A DNA stretch of 64,000 bases from Duganella aceris (GCF_011090165.1 NZ_JAADJT010000006.1:124001-188000); one strand, 5' to 3'. Positions 49,290 to 59,841 are shown, counted from the stretch's first letter. Program-made: numbers and translations. Notes: generated by a model from the letters alone, not told the origin.

Positions 49290-49764
49290 GAGGAAGCGCC
49301 TGGCGGCGTTTTTTGAACTGAGCGCATGCTAGCAAAAATCGGGCGAATTTGCATGGTTTTACGTCAAAACCGGCTTGCCACGCACTATTAATTGGCGATT
49401 TTCCACTTTATGCTTGCTCAAAGTGGTGCGTCGGTGTACCGTATGGAACGCTTTGAACACCCCGAAGCTCTATGGTCTGGTCGCAGCAGGCACACAACGC
49501 CGCATTTCGACCGGACGCGCTTTCATATGTCAGCAGTTTGCTCTAACCCGTGCCACAAGCGCGAGAGGTACGCACAACCGCTACAGACAGATCCGGCCGA
49601 ACGAGAGTTTGCGTTGAACCCTGCTTTGCACGCCACTACGGTTGGCGGAAGAGGCAGCGTGACCGCAAAAAAAAAGGGAAGCAGGGCAATGCTGTAGAGG
49701 TAGGCATACTTCGCGAGGAAAGAGCATCCGATCAATCTCCTATGGACCTTGAAAGGAATGTTTC
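49290..49764 (+). promoter_or_regulatory. 475-bp intergenic region and leader of ilvB
   Basis: This is the longest stretch without a gene. It lies between the divergent sigma factor and ilvB genes and should hold both promoters. Short open frames inside it (e.g. 49392-49697) are not rich in Leu, Ile or Val codons, so no classical attenuator peptide is apparent. CCACTTT...AAAGTGG (49403-49426) is a small dyad. A run of nine As at 49667-49676 and the AAAGGA ribosome site before ilvB are the other visible features. Confidence 0.5.
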
Positions 49765-51495
49765 ATGAATACCGAAGCATCGTCACAACAATTTACCGGC
49801 GCGGAAATACTGGTGCGCTGCCTGGCGGAAGAGGGCGTGGAACACGTCTTCGGCTATCCAGGCGGAGCCGTCCTGTATATCTACGACGCCATCTTCAAGC
49901 AAGACAAATTCCAACACGTCCTCGTGCGTCACGAACAGGCCGCAGTGCATGCCGCCGATGCGTACTCGCGCAGCTCGAATAAAGTTGGTGTCGCGCTGGT
50001 CACGTCCGGTCCGGGCGTCACCAATGCCGTGACAGGTCTTTCCACCGCTTACATGGATTCCATCCCCATGGTCGTGATCTCGGGCCAGGTGCCCAGCCAC
50101 GCCATCGGCCAGGATGCCTTCCAGGAATGCGACACGGTCGGCATCACGCGTCCGGTCGTCAAGCACAATTTCCTCGTCAAAGACGTCAAGGATTTGGCGG
50201 AAACCGTCAAGAAAGCCTTCTTCATCGCCCGCACCGGCCGTCCAGGCCCCGTGCTGGTCGACATCCCGAAGGATATCTCGATGCACAAGACGACCTTCTC
50301 GTACCCGAAAGAGGTCGAGATGCGTTCGTACAAACCGGTCGACAAGGGCCACTCCGGCCAGATCCGCAAGGCGGTGCAATTGCTGCTGCAAGCCGAACGT
50401 CCGATGATCTACACCGGCGGCGGCGTGATCCTGGCCAGCGCGGCGCCCGAGCTGAACAAGCTGGTCGACAAGCTCGGCTTCCCGGTCACCAACACGCTGA
50501 TGGGCCTGGGTGCATATAAAGCGTCGAGCGAGAACTTCGTCGGCATGCCCGGCATGCACGGCACCTACGAAGCGAACATGGCGATGCAGCACTGCGACGT
50601 CCTGATCGCCATCGGCGCCCGCTTCGACGACCGCGTGATCGGCAACCCGAAACACTTCGCCTCGCATCCGCGCAAGATCATCCACGTCGACATCGACCCA
50701 TCGTCGATCTCGAAGCGGGTGAAGGTCGACATTCCGATCGTCGGCAACGTCAAGGACGTGCTGATCGAATTCCTGGCCCAGCTCGACGCCAGCGACGCCA
50801 AGCCGAACGCGCCCGCCGTCAAGGACTGGTGGAAGCAGATCAACGAATGGCGTGGCAAGGATTGCCTGAAGTTCGCCACCTCGGACCTGGTCATCAAGCC
50901 GCAATCGGTGGTGCAGAAGCTGTGGGAAGTGACCAAGGGCGACGCCTTCATCACCTCCGACGTCGGCCAGCACCAGATGTGGGCCGCGCAGTACTACCCG
51001 TTCGACAAGCCTAAACGCTGGGTCAACTCGGGCGGCCTGGGCACCATGGGCGTCGGCCTGCCGTACGCCATGGGCGTGCAGATGGCCAACCCGGACGCGA
51101 CCGTCGCCTGCATCACCGGCGAAGGCTCGATCCAGATGTGCATCCAGGAACTCGCGACCTGCAAGCAATACCATCTGACGCCGAAGATCATCATGCTGAA
51201 CAACCGCTTCCTGGGCATGGTCCGCCAGTGGCAGCAGATCGACTACGGTTCGCGCTATTCCGAGTCCTATATGGACTCGCTGCCGAACTTCGAGAAGCTG
51301 GCCGAGGCCTATGGCCACGTCGGCATGCGCATTGAAAAACCGGGCGACGTCGACGGCGCGCTGCGCGACGCCTTCGGCATGAAGGACAAGCTGGTGTTCA
51401 TGAACTTCATTACCGATCAATCGGAAAACGTCTGGCCGATGGTGAAAGCGGGCAAGGGGCTCTCTGAAATGCTGCTGGGTTCGGAGGACTTATAA
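49765..51495 (+). CDS. ilvB: Acetolactate synthase large subunit
   Basis: A 576-residue thiamine-diphosphate enzyme that condenses pyruvate with pyruvate or 2-oxobutyrate, the first shared step of Val/Leu/Ile synthesis. Motifs: FGYPGGAVLYIYDA, the catalytic Glu in RHEQAAVHAADAYSR (about residue 55), and the ThDP-binding GEGSIQMCIQELATC (GEG instead of the common GDG) ending at ...NN near 475. Length and order (catalytic, then regulatory gene 1 bp later) fit the biosynthetic IlvI/IlvB type. Confidence 0.97.
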   Translation: MNTEASSQQFTGAEILVRCLAEEGVEHVFGYPGGAVLYIYDAIFKQDKFQHVLVRHEQAAVHAADAYSRSSNKVGVALVTSGPGVTNAVTGLSTAYMDSIPMVVISGQVPSHAIGQDAFQECDTVGITRPVVKHNFLVKDVKDLAETVKKAFFIARTGRPGPVLVDIPKDISMHKTTFSYPKEVEMRSYKPVDKGHSGQIRKAVQLLLQAERPMIYTGGGVILASAAPELNKLVDKLGFPVTNTLMGLGAYKASSENFVGMPGMHGTYEANMAMQHCDVLIAIGARFDDRVIGNPKHFASHPRKIIHVDIDPSSISKRVKVDIPIVGNVKDVLIEFLAQLDASDAKPNAPAVKDWWKQINEWRGKDCLKFATSDLVIKPQSVVQKLWEVTKGDAFITSDVGQHQMWAAQYYPFDKPKRWVNSGGLGTMGVGLPYAMGVQMANPDATVACITGEGSIQMCIQELATCKQYHLTPKIIMLNNRFLGMVRQWQQIDYGSRYSESYMDSLPNFEKLAEAYGHVGMRIEKPGDVDGALRDAFGMKDKLVFMNFITDQSENVWPMVKAGKGLSEMLLGSEDL

Positions 51496-51496
51496 C

Positions 51497-53042
<1,546 letters not shown>

Positions 53043-53060
53043 GCTTTATCTTCGCAATGC

Positions 53061-53087
53061 AAAAGCCGGCGCAAGCCGGCTTTTTTT
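53061..53087 (+). terminator. Rho-independent terminator of ilvBHC
   Basis: AAAGCCGGC and GCCGGCTTT form a 9-bp stem around a GCAA tetraloop, followed by a run of seven Ts (53081-53087). It lies 20 bp after the ilvC stop. Confidence 0.92.
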
Positions 53088-53135
53088 CGTTTTGTCGGAA
53101 GCGACTGGTTTAGGATAGGTAGAAGTCTGCTGCCC

Positions 53136-53337
53136 ATGTCGGTGCAATACTTCATGTTATTTGCGGGCTTTGTATTGACGCTGGTGGCCGGCGTCGGCAT
53201 TCTGCTGCGGCACAACTGGGCGCGCATTCTGTTCGTGGCGTGGAGCGTCGTCAGCCTGGCGATGGGTGTGGTGACATCGCCGGTGAAGATGTTGGCGATA
53301 CAGTCCTCGCCGATTATCAAGACAGCCACAAGAAGAC
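53136..53337 (+). pseudogene. Probable remnant of a small membrane protein gene
   Basis: The open frame starting at ATG 53136 encodes two convincing hydrophobic segments (YFMLFAGFVLTLVAGVGILL and ILFVAWSVVSLAMGVV). From about 53338 it turns into a Ser/Thr/Arg-rich tail that is simply the antisense of the convergent minus-strand gene. The natural reading is a gene whose 3' part was lost when the next segment joined; the frame closes only at 53444. It could alternatively be an intact tiny protein. Confidence 0.45.
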
Positions 53338-53338
53338 G

Positions 53339-53590
53339 CTATGAGCGGAATGCGGTGAACAGCGCAACCGAGGCGAACAGCGTCATCACACCGATGATCA
53401 TGGCAGCCCATTCCGGCACCAGCATCTTGCCTTCCTCGTCGTAGGCCGGTCGGTCGTTGCTGAAAAATTCTTTAATGCCAATGGCCCGCGCGCGGTTGAA
53501 CGAGACGATCGAAATTACAAACCGCCCGAGGCCGTACATCAGAACTTGCACGAAAAGTTCGAACAGACACCCTCCGATGAACGTCATCAT
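53339..53590 (-). CDS. Small two-helix membrane protein, unknown function
   Basis: An 83-residue protein with hydrophobic helices at about 3-28 and 60-80, and an acidic/polar middle (FSNDRPAYDEEGKML). I do not recognise the family. The start at 53590 was chosen over 53635 because AAGGAGA lies 9 bases before it. It is convergent with the truncated frame at 53136 and divergent from the nucleotidyltransferase. Confidence 0.6.
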   Translation of the reverse strand: MMTFIGGCLFELFVQVLMYGLGRFVISIVSFNRARAIGIKEFFSNDRPAYDEEGKMLVPEWAAMIIGVMTLFASVALFTAFRS

Positions 53591-53672
53591 GAACGCAGTC
53601 TCCTTGTTGAGATCGAATAATAACGGCCGTTTCATTATAAAATACTTAAGCCCCTTACCCCTGATATGACAT

Positions 53673-54476
53673 ATGGATGACCGAACTATGATCTCACCCG
53701 ACGTGCGCGCCGAGATCCTTAGCCGGATCCGAAATGCCGAGGCCGAGCATGACGTGCGCGTCTTACTCGCCGTCGAGTCCGGCAGTCGTGCCTGGGGATT
53801 CGAATCGCCGAACAGCGACTACGACGCGCGTTTCATCTACGTCCATTCCAGGGACTGGTATCTGTCCGTGGGATTGGAAGAGCAGCGCGATGTCATCGAA
53901 TATCCGATCGTCGATGATATCGATCTGAATGGCTGGGATGTGCGCAAAGCGTTGCGGTTGTTCTGGAAATCCAATCCGGCATTTGTCGAGTGGATTCAAT
54001 CGCCAATCATTTACATTGAAAGCACCAGCTTCGCCGAGGATGTTCGACGACTGATGCCCGATGTCTACTCGTGGGAAAGTGGAATCCACCACTATCGCAG
54101 CATGGCCAAGACGAACTTTCGCGGCTATTTGAAGGGTGACTTGGTTCCGTTAAAAAAATACTTCTACGTCTTGCGCCCGTTGCTCGCGGTGCGCTGGCTG
54201 GAACGGTACGGTACTGCCGCGCCTATCGAATTTGGCAAACTACTGCACCTGATCGACGACCAGTTGCTGCTGGCGGACATAGATGCTTTGCTGACGCGCA
54301 AACGCGCCGCTCCGGAGATGGGCTCGGGCCTTCCCGTGGCGAGTATCAACGCTTACATAGAGCGCGAGTTGGAACGTGTCGAGACCCTCACACCGGCATC
54401 GTCTCCGCGCCGAGATATGCTACTCAGCCTGAATGACATTTTCCACCGGAGCCTTCAGCAGATGGCTGGTAATTAA
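53673..54476 (+). CDS. RlaP/YcgL-type predicted nucleotidyltransferase
   Basis: A 267-residue protein with the nucleotidyltransferase core: LLAVESGSRAWGFESPNSDYDARFIYVH (about residues 30-57) carries the GS...DxD motif and DLNGWDVRKALRLF follows. It fits the PF10127 group (RlaP, RNA-ligase-associated predicted nucleotidyltransferase; B. subtilis YcgL). No RNA ligase gene is adjacent. The base composition is visibly less GC-rich than neighbouring biosynthetic genes, and an inverted-repeat element begins 2 bp after its stop, suggesting acquired DNA. Confidence 0.8.
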   Translation: MDDRTMISPDVRAEILSRIRNAEAEHDVRVLLAVESGSRAWGFESPNSDYDARFIYVHSRDWYLSVGLEEQRDVIEYPIVDDIDLNGWDVRKALRLFWKSNPAFVEWIQSPIIYIESTSFAEDVRRLMPDVYSWESGIHHYRSMAKTNFRGYLKGDLVPLKKYFYVLRPLLAVRWLERYGTAAPIEFGKLLHLIDDQLLLADIDALLTRKRAAPEMGSGLPVASINAYIERELERVETLTPASSPRRDMLLSLNDIFHRSLQQMAGN

Positions 54477-54477
54477 A

Positions 54478-54597
54478 TGGGGGTCAGATTTGACATTCGT
54501 ACACGATCTCTGCCGTCGCGCGCATATCGTGGTCATTGACCATTGCTGAAATGCCAGAACGCACCAGCTCGTGTACGAATGGCAGACTTGACCCCCA
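54478..54597. mobile_element. 120-bp MITE/REP-like element with 29-bp imperfect terminal inverted repeats
   Basis: The left arm (54478-54506, beginning TGGGGGTCAGATTTGACATT) and the right arm (54569-54597) match as inverted repeats at 25 of 29 positions by eye, sharing TGGGGGTCA at the tips and CATTCGTACACGA inside. The interior of about 62 bp has no open frame. This looks like a non-autonomous element or REP doublet mobilised by a transposase elsewhere in the genome. No obvious target-site duplication was seen. Confidence 0.7.
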
Positions 54598-54688
54598 CTG
54601 TTGTTACAAACGCTAACCATCTCTTACTGGTGTGCGAGGTAAATTCGAGTAAAGTTTGCCTTGCCGTAATTTCAACCTGGAGCCCGCA

Positions 54689-55459
54689 ATGACCGTCATG
54701 AAAAATATCGCCGCAGCCGCTGCTGTCTCCTTCGCTCTGGCCGCCCAAGCCGCGCCTTCCGACGCCGTGCCGACCGCCGGCACGCTGGTCGTGGTGCCGG
54801 CGTTCGGCGAAGTCACCCACGTCAACGACCAGGCCATCGCCACTCTCGCCATCGAAGAGCAGGACAAGGACAAGGCCGCCGCCGCTTCGCGCGTCAACGC
54901 GAAAATGAAGCAGGGCCAGGACATCGTCAAGAAGGCCGATCCGCAAGCCAGCCTGAAAACCCAGGGCTACTACACTTATCCAGTCTATCCGGAAGACCGT
55001 CCGCTGCCAGCCGGCCAGCAGCCGAAGCCGCGCGTGCCGACCGCCTGGCGCGTCGGCCAGTACCTGGAGGTCAAGACCACCAACCTCGACAACCTGTCGA
55101 AAACCGTCGCCGCCGCCCAGAAAGTGCTGACGCTGAATAACCTGCAGTTCGGCCTGACGCCGGAAACCACCCGTCAACTGGACGATCAGCGCATTGCCGT
55201 GACCTACAAGAACCTCAACGAGCGCATCGGCTCGATCGCCAAGGCCATGGGCCGCAAAGTCGGCGACGCCGTGATCGATACCGTCGATTTCGAAGGCTCG
55301 GGCAATTACGCCGAGGGCGGCCGCGCCGCGCCGGCGCCGATGGCGATGCGCATGGCCAAGGGCGCGATGATGGACAGCGGCGAAGTGGCCGAGCCGAGCT
55401 TCGAGCCCGGCGAAACCACGCTGCAGATGCAGGTCGTCGGCAAGGTCCGCTTCAAATAA
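54689..55459 (+). CDS. Periplasmic SIMPL-domain (DUF541) protein, copy 1
   Basis: A 256-residue exported protein with a signal peptide ending AAQA (about residue 24) and one SIMPL/DUF541 domain. It contains LVVVPAFGEVTHVNDQA near the start, KTQGYYTYPVYPE, 'PRVPTAWRVGQ' and a final strand LQMQVVGKVRFK. SIMPL proteins are periplasmic or secreted and often linked to oxidative-stress phenotypes; their biochemical role is unknown. The ATG at 54689 follows GGAG. The next gene is a close duplicate. Confidence 0.87.
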   Translation: MTVMKNIAAAAAVSFALAAQAAPSDAVPTAGTLVVVPAFGEVTHVNDQAIATLAIEEQDKDKAAAASRVNAKMKQGQDIVKKADPQASLKTQGYYTYPVYPEDRPLPAGQQPKPRVPTAWRVGQYLEVKTTNLDNLSKTVAAAQKVLTLNNLQFGLTPETTRQLDDQRIAVTYKNLNERIGSIAKAMGRKVGDAVIDTVDFEGSGNYAEGGRAAPAPMAMRMAKGAMMDSGEVAEPSFEPGETTLQMQVVGKVRFK

Positions 55460-55521
55460 GTAGACGCCGCAGCGGCGAGGTTTGGGGTAGAGTTTGCATT
55501 TGTGCTAACTTGGAGCCCCCG

Positions 55522-56280
55522 ATGAAAAACCTCGCCGCCGCCGTCGCCCTCGCCGCTGCCGCATTCGCCGCGCACGCCGCCCCGACTGAATCCCTGCCGA
55601 CCACCGGCACGCTGGTGGTGGTGCCCGCCTTCGGCGAAGTCAAGCACGTCAACGACCAGGCCACCATCACGCTCAGCGTCGAAGAAGTCGACAAGGACAA
55701 GGCCGCCGCCGCCTCCCGCGTCAATCTGAAAATGAAGCAGGGCCTGGAGATCGTCAAGAAGGAAGATCCGCAGGCCAGCCTGAAAACGCAGGGCTACTAC
55801 ACCTACCAGGTCTATCCGGAAGAGACCGCGCCGCAACCCGGCCAGAGCCGCAAGCCGCGCGTGCCGACCGCCTGGCGCGTCGGCCAATCGCTGCAGGCGA
55901 TCACCACCAATATCGCCGGCCTGCCGAAGACCGTCGCCGCCGCGCAGCGCATTCTGGCGCTGAACAATCTGCGCTTCGGCCTGACGCCGGAAACCACCCG
56001 CAAGCTCGACGACCAGCGCATCGCCGCCACCTACGCCAACCTCACCGAACGGGTGCGCTCGATCGCCAACGCCATGGGCCGCCAGGTCGGCGACGCCGTG
56101 GTCGACACGGTCGACTTCGAAGGCTCGGGCAACTTCGCCGACCGCGTCACCGTGGCCGGCGCCGCCCGCGCGCCGATGGCGATGCTGGCCAAAGGCGCCG
56201 ATACCGTCGAGGAGCCCAGCTTCGAACCGGGCGAAACCACGCTGCAAATGCGACTGGTGGGCAAAGTGCGCTTCAAGTAA
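55522..56280 (+). CDS. Periplasmic SIMPL-domain (DUF541) protein, copy 2
   Basis: A 252-residue paralogue of the preceding gene. Signal peptide ends AAHA (about residue 20), then LVVVPAFGEVKHVNDQA, KTQGYYTYQVYPE, PRVPTAWRVGQ and a final LQMRLVGKVRFK. By eye roughly three quarters of the mature residues match copy 1, and the leaders share GAGTTTGC- and CTTGGAGCCC-like stretches, so the duplication included upstream DNA. The copies differ most at about residues 90-100 and in the loop after GSGN. Confidence 0.87.
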   Translation: MKNLAAAVALAAAAFAAHAAPTESLPTTGTLVVVPAFGEVKHVNDQATITLSVEEVDKDKAAAASRVNLKMKQGLEIVKKEDPQASLKTQGYYTYQVYPEETAPQPGQSRKPRVPTAWRVGQSLQAITTNIAGLPKTVAAAQRILALNNLRFGLTPETTRKLDDQRIAATYANLTERVRSIANAMGRQVGDAVVDTVDFEGSGNFADRVTVAGAARAPMAMLAKGADTVEEPSFEPGETTLQMRLVGKVRFK

Positions 56281-56354
56281 GCAAATGTGGGCAGAATAGG
56301 GTCCGCCCTCTATAATGATGGCGCAATAACCAGATAAATCAGAAATGGAACCCT

Positions 56355-57227
56355 ATGGCCAAATTCCCCCGTCGCCGCGCCAAGAATGGTGTAGTCCAAG
56401 CCAAACTGCCGAAGACCTCCCGTTTCAGCCGCTTCGCCCGCCGGGCGCGGGGTGAGGATCTCGACCGGCCGCGCCATCGCGGGATTTATTTGCTGCCGAA
56501 CGCGTTCACCACCGCCGCGCTGTTCTGCGGCTTCTACGCCATCGTGATGGCGATGAACCAGAAATTCGAACACTCGGCCTGGGCCATCTTCATCGCCATG
56601 GTGCTCGATGGCCTCGACGGCCGCGTCGCCCGCCTGACCAATACCCAGAGCGAATTCGGCGCGCAGTACGACTCGCTGTCCGACATGGTGTCGTTCGGCG
56701 CCGCGCCGGCGCTGGTGATCTATGAATGGTCGCTGCGCGGCTTGGGCAAGCTGGGCTGGATCGCCGCGTTTGTCTACTGCGCCGGCGCCGCCTTGCGCCT
56801 GGCGCGCTTCAATACCAACATCGAAGTGGTCGACAAGCGCTTCTTCCAGGGCATGCCGTCGCCGTCGGCCGCCGCGATCGTGGCCGGCTTCATCCTGCTG
56901 ATGGTGGACCAGGAGGTGTCCGGCCTGGAGCTGCGCTGGGTATCGTGGAGCCTCGCCGTGTTCGCCGGCCTGACCATGGTGACCAACGTGCCGTTCTACA
57001 GCTTCAAGGACGTCAACTTCCGCAAGTCGGTGCCGTTCATTGCGGTGTTTTTGATCGCGCTGGTGTTCGCGCTGGTGTCGATCGATCCACCGAAGGTGCT
57101 GTTCCCGATCTTTATCGCCTATGGCCTGTCTGGCTACGCGGTGTCGGTATGGCGGCTGGCCAAGGGCAAGAAGGTCAGCCTGATCCAGGTCGACGAAGAA
57201 ACCGACGACCCGAGCGAACGCCGCTAA
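56355..57227 (+). CDS. pssA: CDP-diacylglycerol-serine O-phosphatidyltransferase
   Basis: A 290-residue multi-pass inner-membrane enzyme making phosphatidylserine from CDP-diacylglycerol and serine. The CDP-alcohol phosphotransferase motif is complete: DGRVARLTNTQSEFGAQYDSLSD, with the catalytic aspartates (about residues 92-114). A basic N-terminal extension (about 40 residues) precedes the first helix. A phosphatidylserine decarboxylase gene (psd), often adjacent in Burkholderiales, is not beside it. Confidence 0.95.
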   Translation: MAKFPRRRAKNGVVQAKLPKTSRFSRFARRARGEDLDRPRHRGIYLLPNAFTTAALFCGFYAIVMAMNQKFEHSAWAIFIAMVLDGLDGRVARLTNTQSEFGAQYDSLSDMVSFGAAPALVIYEWSLRGLGKLGWIAAFVYCAGAALRLARFNTNIEVVDKRFFQGMPSPSAAAIVAGFILLMVDQEVSGLELRWVSWSLAVFAGLTMVTNVPFYSFKDVNFRKSVPFIAVFLIALVFALVSIDPPKVLFPIFIAYGLSGYAVSVWRLAKGKKVSLIQVDEETDDPSERR

Positions 57228-57287
57228 CAAGAAGAGGGCGGTAGGCCCTGAGAATTCAAGCAACGAAGCATCTGCCACGGAGCTATC

Positions 57288-58835
57288 ATGAGCAACTCAT
57301 CCAACCGCCTGATCATTTTCGACACCACGCTGCGCGACGGCGAGCAATCGCCCGGCGCATCGATGACCAAGGATGAAAAAGTCCGCATCGCCAAGCAGCT
57401 GGAGCGCTTGCGCGTCGACGTCATCGAGGCCGGCTTCGCTGCCGCCTCGCAGGGCGACTTCGAATCCATCAAAGCCATCGCCACGGCGGTGCGCGAATCG
57501 ACTATCTGCTCGCTGTCGCGCGCCAACGACCGCGACATCGCCCGCGCCGCCGAAGCGCTGGCGCCGGCCGAGCGCAAACGCATCCACACCTTCATCGCCA
57601 CCTCCAAGCTGCACATGGAGATGAAGCTGCGCATGCTGCCCGACCAGGTGCTGCTGCAGGCGAAGAACGCGGTGCGCTTCGCGCGCCAGTTCACCGACGA
57701 TATCGAATTCAGTCCCGAGGACGGCAGCCGTTCGGACGAGGACTTCCTGTGCCGCGTGCTCGAAGGCGTGATCGACGAGGGCGCGACCACCATCAACTTC
57801 CCCGACACCGTCGGCTACGCGGTGCCGGAGATTTTCGGCGAGACCATCCGCCGCCTGCGCGAGCGCATCCCCAACTCCGACAAGGCCGTATGGTCGGTGC
57901 ACTGCCATAACGATCTTGGGCTGGCGGTGGCCAACTCGCTGGCCGGCGTGATGATCGGCGGCGCGCGCCAGATCGAATGCACCATCAACGGCCTGGGCGA
58001 ACGTGCCGGCAACACCGCGCTGGAGGAGGTGGTGATGGCGCTGCGTACGCGCGGCGGCTACTACAATCTGGAAGTCGGCATCGACACCACGCAGATCGTC
58101 GCCGCCTCCAAGATGGTGTCGCAGATCACCGGCTTCGCGGTGCAGCCGAACAAGGCGGTGGTCGGCGCCAACGCCTTCGCGCACGCTTCCGGCATCCACC
58201 AGGACGGCATGCTGAAATCGCGCGAGACGTACGAGATCATGCGCGCCGAGGACGTCGGCTGGCACGCCACCAAGATCGTGCTGGGCAAGCTGTCCGGCCG
58301 CAACGCCTTCAAGCAGCGCTTGCAGGAACTGGGCGTGGAGATGGAATCGGAGGCCGACGTCAATACCGCCTTCACCCGCTTCAAGGAGCTGGCCGATCGC
58401 AAGTCCGACATCTTCGACGAAGACATCCTGGCGCTGCTGTCGGACGAGCAGCAATCGCAGGAGAGCGAACATTACCGCTTCATCTCGCTGTCGCAGCGCT
58501 CCGAAACCGGCGACACGCCGAGCGCGAAAGTGGTGTTCAACATCGACGGCGAGGAGCACATCTCGGAAGGCAAGGGCGACGGCCCGGTCGACGCCACCGT
58601 CAACGCCATCGAAGCGGAGGTCGGCAGCGGCGCGGAGCTGGTACTGTTCTCGGTCAACGCGATCAGCACCGGCACCCAGTCGCAGGGCGAGGTGACGATG
58701 CGCTTGTCGAAAGAGGGCCGCATCGTCAACGGCGTCGGCGCCGATCCCGATATCATCGTGGCGTCGGCCAAGGCCTATTTGTCGGCGCTGAACAAACTGC
58801 ACTCGAAGATCGAGCGCGTCAACCCGCAACCGTAA
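57288..58835 (+). CDS. leuA: 2-isopropylmalate synthase
   Basis: A 515-residue enzyme for the first committed step of leucine synthesis (2-oxoisovalerate plus acetyl-CoA). The N-terminal TIM barrel starts [16 protein letters not shown] (metal-binding Asp) and contains [14 protein letters not shown]; the C-terminal LeuA dimerisation/regulatory domain covers about 390-510 (feedback by leucine). Length and motifs are intact. The next gene begins directly after its stop codon. Confidence 0.97.
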   Translation: MSNSSNRLIIFDTTLRDGEQSPGASMTKDEKVRIAKQLERLRVDVIEAGFAAASQGDFESIKAIATAVRESTICSLSRANDRDIARAAEALAPAERKRIHTFIATSKLHMEMKLRMLPDQVLLQAKNAVRFARQFTDDIEFSPEDGSRSDEDFLCRVLEGVIDEGATTINFPDTVGYAVPEIFGETIRRLRERIPNSDKAVWSVHCHNDLGLAVANSLAGVMIGGARQIECTINGLGERAGNTALEEVVMALRTRGGYYNLEVGIDTTQIVAASKMVSQITGFAVQPNKAVVGANAFAHASGIHQDGMLKSRETYEIMRAEDVGWHATKIVLGKLSGRNAFKQRLQELGVEMESEADVNTAFTRFKELADRKSDIFDEDILALLSDEQQSQESEHYRFISLSQRSETGDTPSAKVVFNIDGEEHISEGKGDGPVDATVNAIEAEVGSGAELVLFSVNAISTGTQSQGEVTMRLSKEGRIVNGVGADPDIIVASAKAYLSALNKLHSKIERVNPQP

Positions 58836-59759
58836 ATGAGCAAACACTTCGATGTGGTGGCGCTGGGCGAGGCCATGGTGGAATTCAACCAGGGCACGCC
58901 GGGCGAGCCGATGTACCGCCAGGGCTTCGGCGGCGACACCTCCAACGCCGTGATCGCGGCCTCGCGCCAGGGCGCGCGCACCGCCTACCTGAGCCGCGTC
59001 GGCGACGACCATTTCGGCCGTATGCTGCTGGACTTGTGGCAGGCCGAAGGCGTCGATACCGGCGCCGTCGCGCGCGATCCGCAAGCGCCGACCGGCCTGT
59101 ATTTCGTCAATCATGGTCCCGAAGGCCACGCCTTCAGCTACCTGCGCGCCGGCTCCGCCGCCAGCCGCATGCACGCGCGGACGATGGACCTGCGCGCGGT
59201 CGCCGATACGCAATGGCTGCACTTCTCCGGCATCTCGCAAGCGATATCGGCCGGCGCCTGCGACACGGTGTTCGCCGCCATCGACGCCGCGCGCGCCGCC
59301 GGCGCCAAGGTCAGCTTCGATCCGAACCTGCGCTTGTCGCTATGGCCGCTGGCGCGGGCGCGCGCCGTCATCGGCGCCACCATCGGCATGACCGATCTGT
59401 TCCTGCCGAGCCAGGACGAAGCGGTGGCGCTGGCCGGCACCGACGACGTGCCGGCGGTGTTCGCCTGGTGCCGCGCGCAGGGCGCGCAAACAGTGGTGCT
59501 TAAATGCGGCAAGGCCGGTGCGTGGTATGCGTCGCCGGGCGAAGCGCCGCAACTGGCCGCCGCCAAGGTGGTGCAGGCGCTCGACGCCACCGGCGCCGGC
59601 GATTGCTTCGACGGCAGCCTGCTGGCGCGCCTCGCCGCCGGTGACACGCTGGCCGACGCGGTCCGCTACGCCAACGCCAGCGCCGCGTTGTCGACGCTGG
59701 GCCACGGCGCGGTCGCCCCGATCCCGAGCGCCGCGCAGGTGCGCGCCGCGCTGGCGTGA
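58836..59759 (+). CDS. PfkB-family sugar kinase (2-keto-3-deoxygluconate kinase-like)
   Basis: A 307-residue ribokinase-fold kinase: [32 protein letters not shown] (substrate-binding GG motif) and the PfkB signature [18 protein letters not shown] (about residue 248) with the catalytic Asp. The form is closest to KDG kinases, but neighbouring Entner-Doudoroff or uronate genes are absent, so the substrate is uncertain. The ATG immediately follows the leuA stop (0-bp gap), implying co-transcription. An 11-bp hairpin follows the gene. Confidence 0.88.
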   Translation: MSKHFDVVALGEAMVEFNQGTPGEPMYRQGFGGDTSNAVIAASRQGARTAYLSRVGDDHFGRMLLDLWQAEGVDTGAVARDPQAPTGLYFVNHGPEGHAFSYLRAGSAASRMHARTMDLRAVADTQWLHFSGISQAISAGACDTVFAAIDAARAAGAKVSFDPNLRLSLWPLARARAVIGATIGMTDLFLPSQDEAVALAGTDDVPAVFAWCRAQGAQTVVLKCGKAGAWYASPGEAPQLAAAKVVQALDATGAGDCFDGSLLARLAAGDTLADAVRYANASAALSTLGHGAVAPIPSAAQVRAALA

Positions 59760-59762
59760 ACG

Positions 59763-59790
59763 GAATGCTTCGGCGCATACCGAAGCATTC
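59763..59790 (+). terminator. Hairpin after the leuA-kinase unit
   Basis: GAATGCTTCGG and CCGAAGCATTC form a perfect 11-bp stem with a 6-base loop, 4 bp after the kinase stop. There is no T-run, so it may be a rho-assisted terminator or a 3' stabilising structure. Confidence 0.55.
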
Positions 59791-59841
59791 GCGCATTCTA
59801 AAAGCTATCTTGTCGGCTCACCCAATCAACAAGGAGCCCTC

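Noticed and set aside
49375..49697. Short plus-strand frames in the ilvB leader as attenuator peptides
   Set aside because: They lack runs of Leu, Ile or Val codons and have no following terminator/antiterminator pair.
49783..51420. 545-codon minus-strand open frame over ilvB
   Set aside because: Antisense of a conserved biosynthetic enzyme; composition (Asp/Val/His/Arg-rich) is that of a shadow frame.
53061..53087. ilvC 3' hairpin as a small RNA or riboswitch
   Set aside because: Stem, GNRA loop and T-run right after the stop codon fit an ordinary terminator.
57297..59240. 647-codon minus-strand open frame over leuA and the kinase
   Set aside because: Antisense of two well-recognised genes; no independent support.
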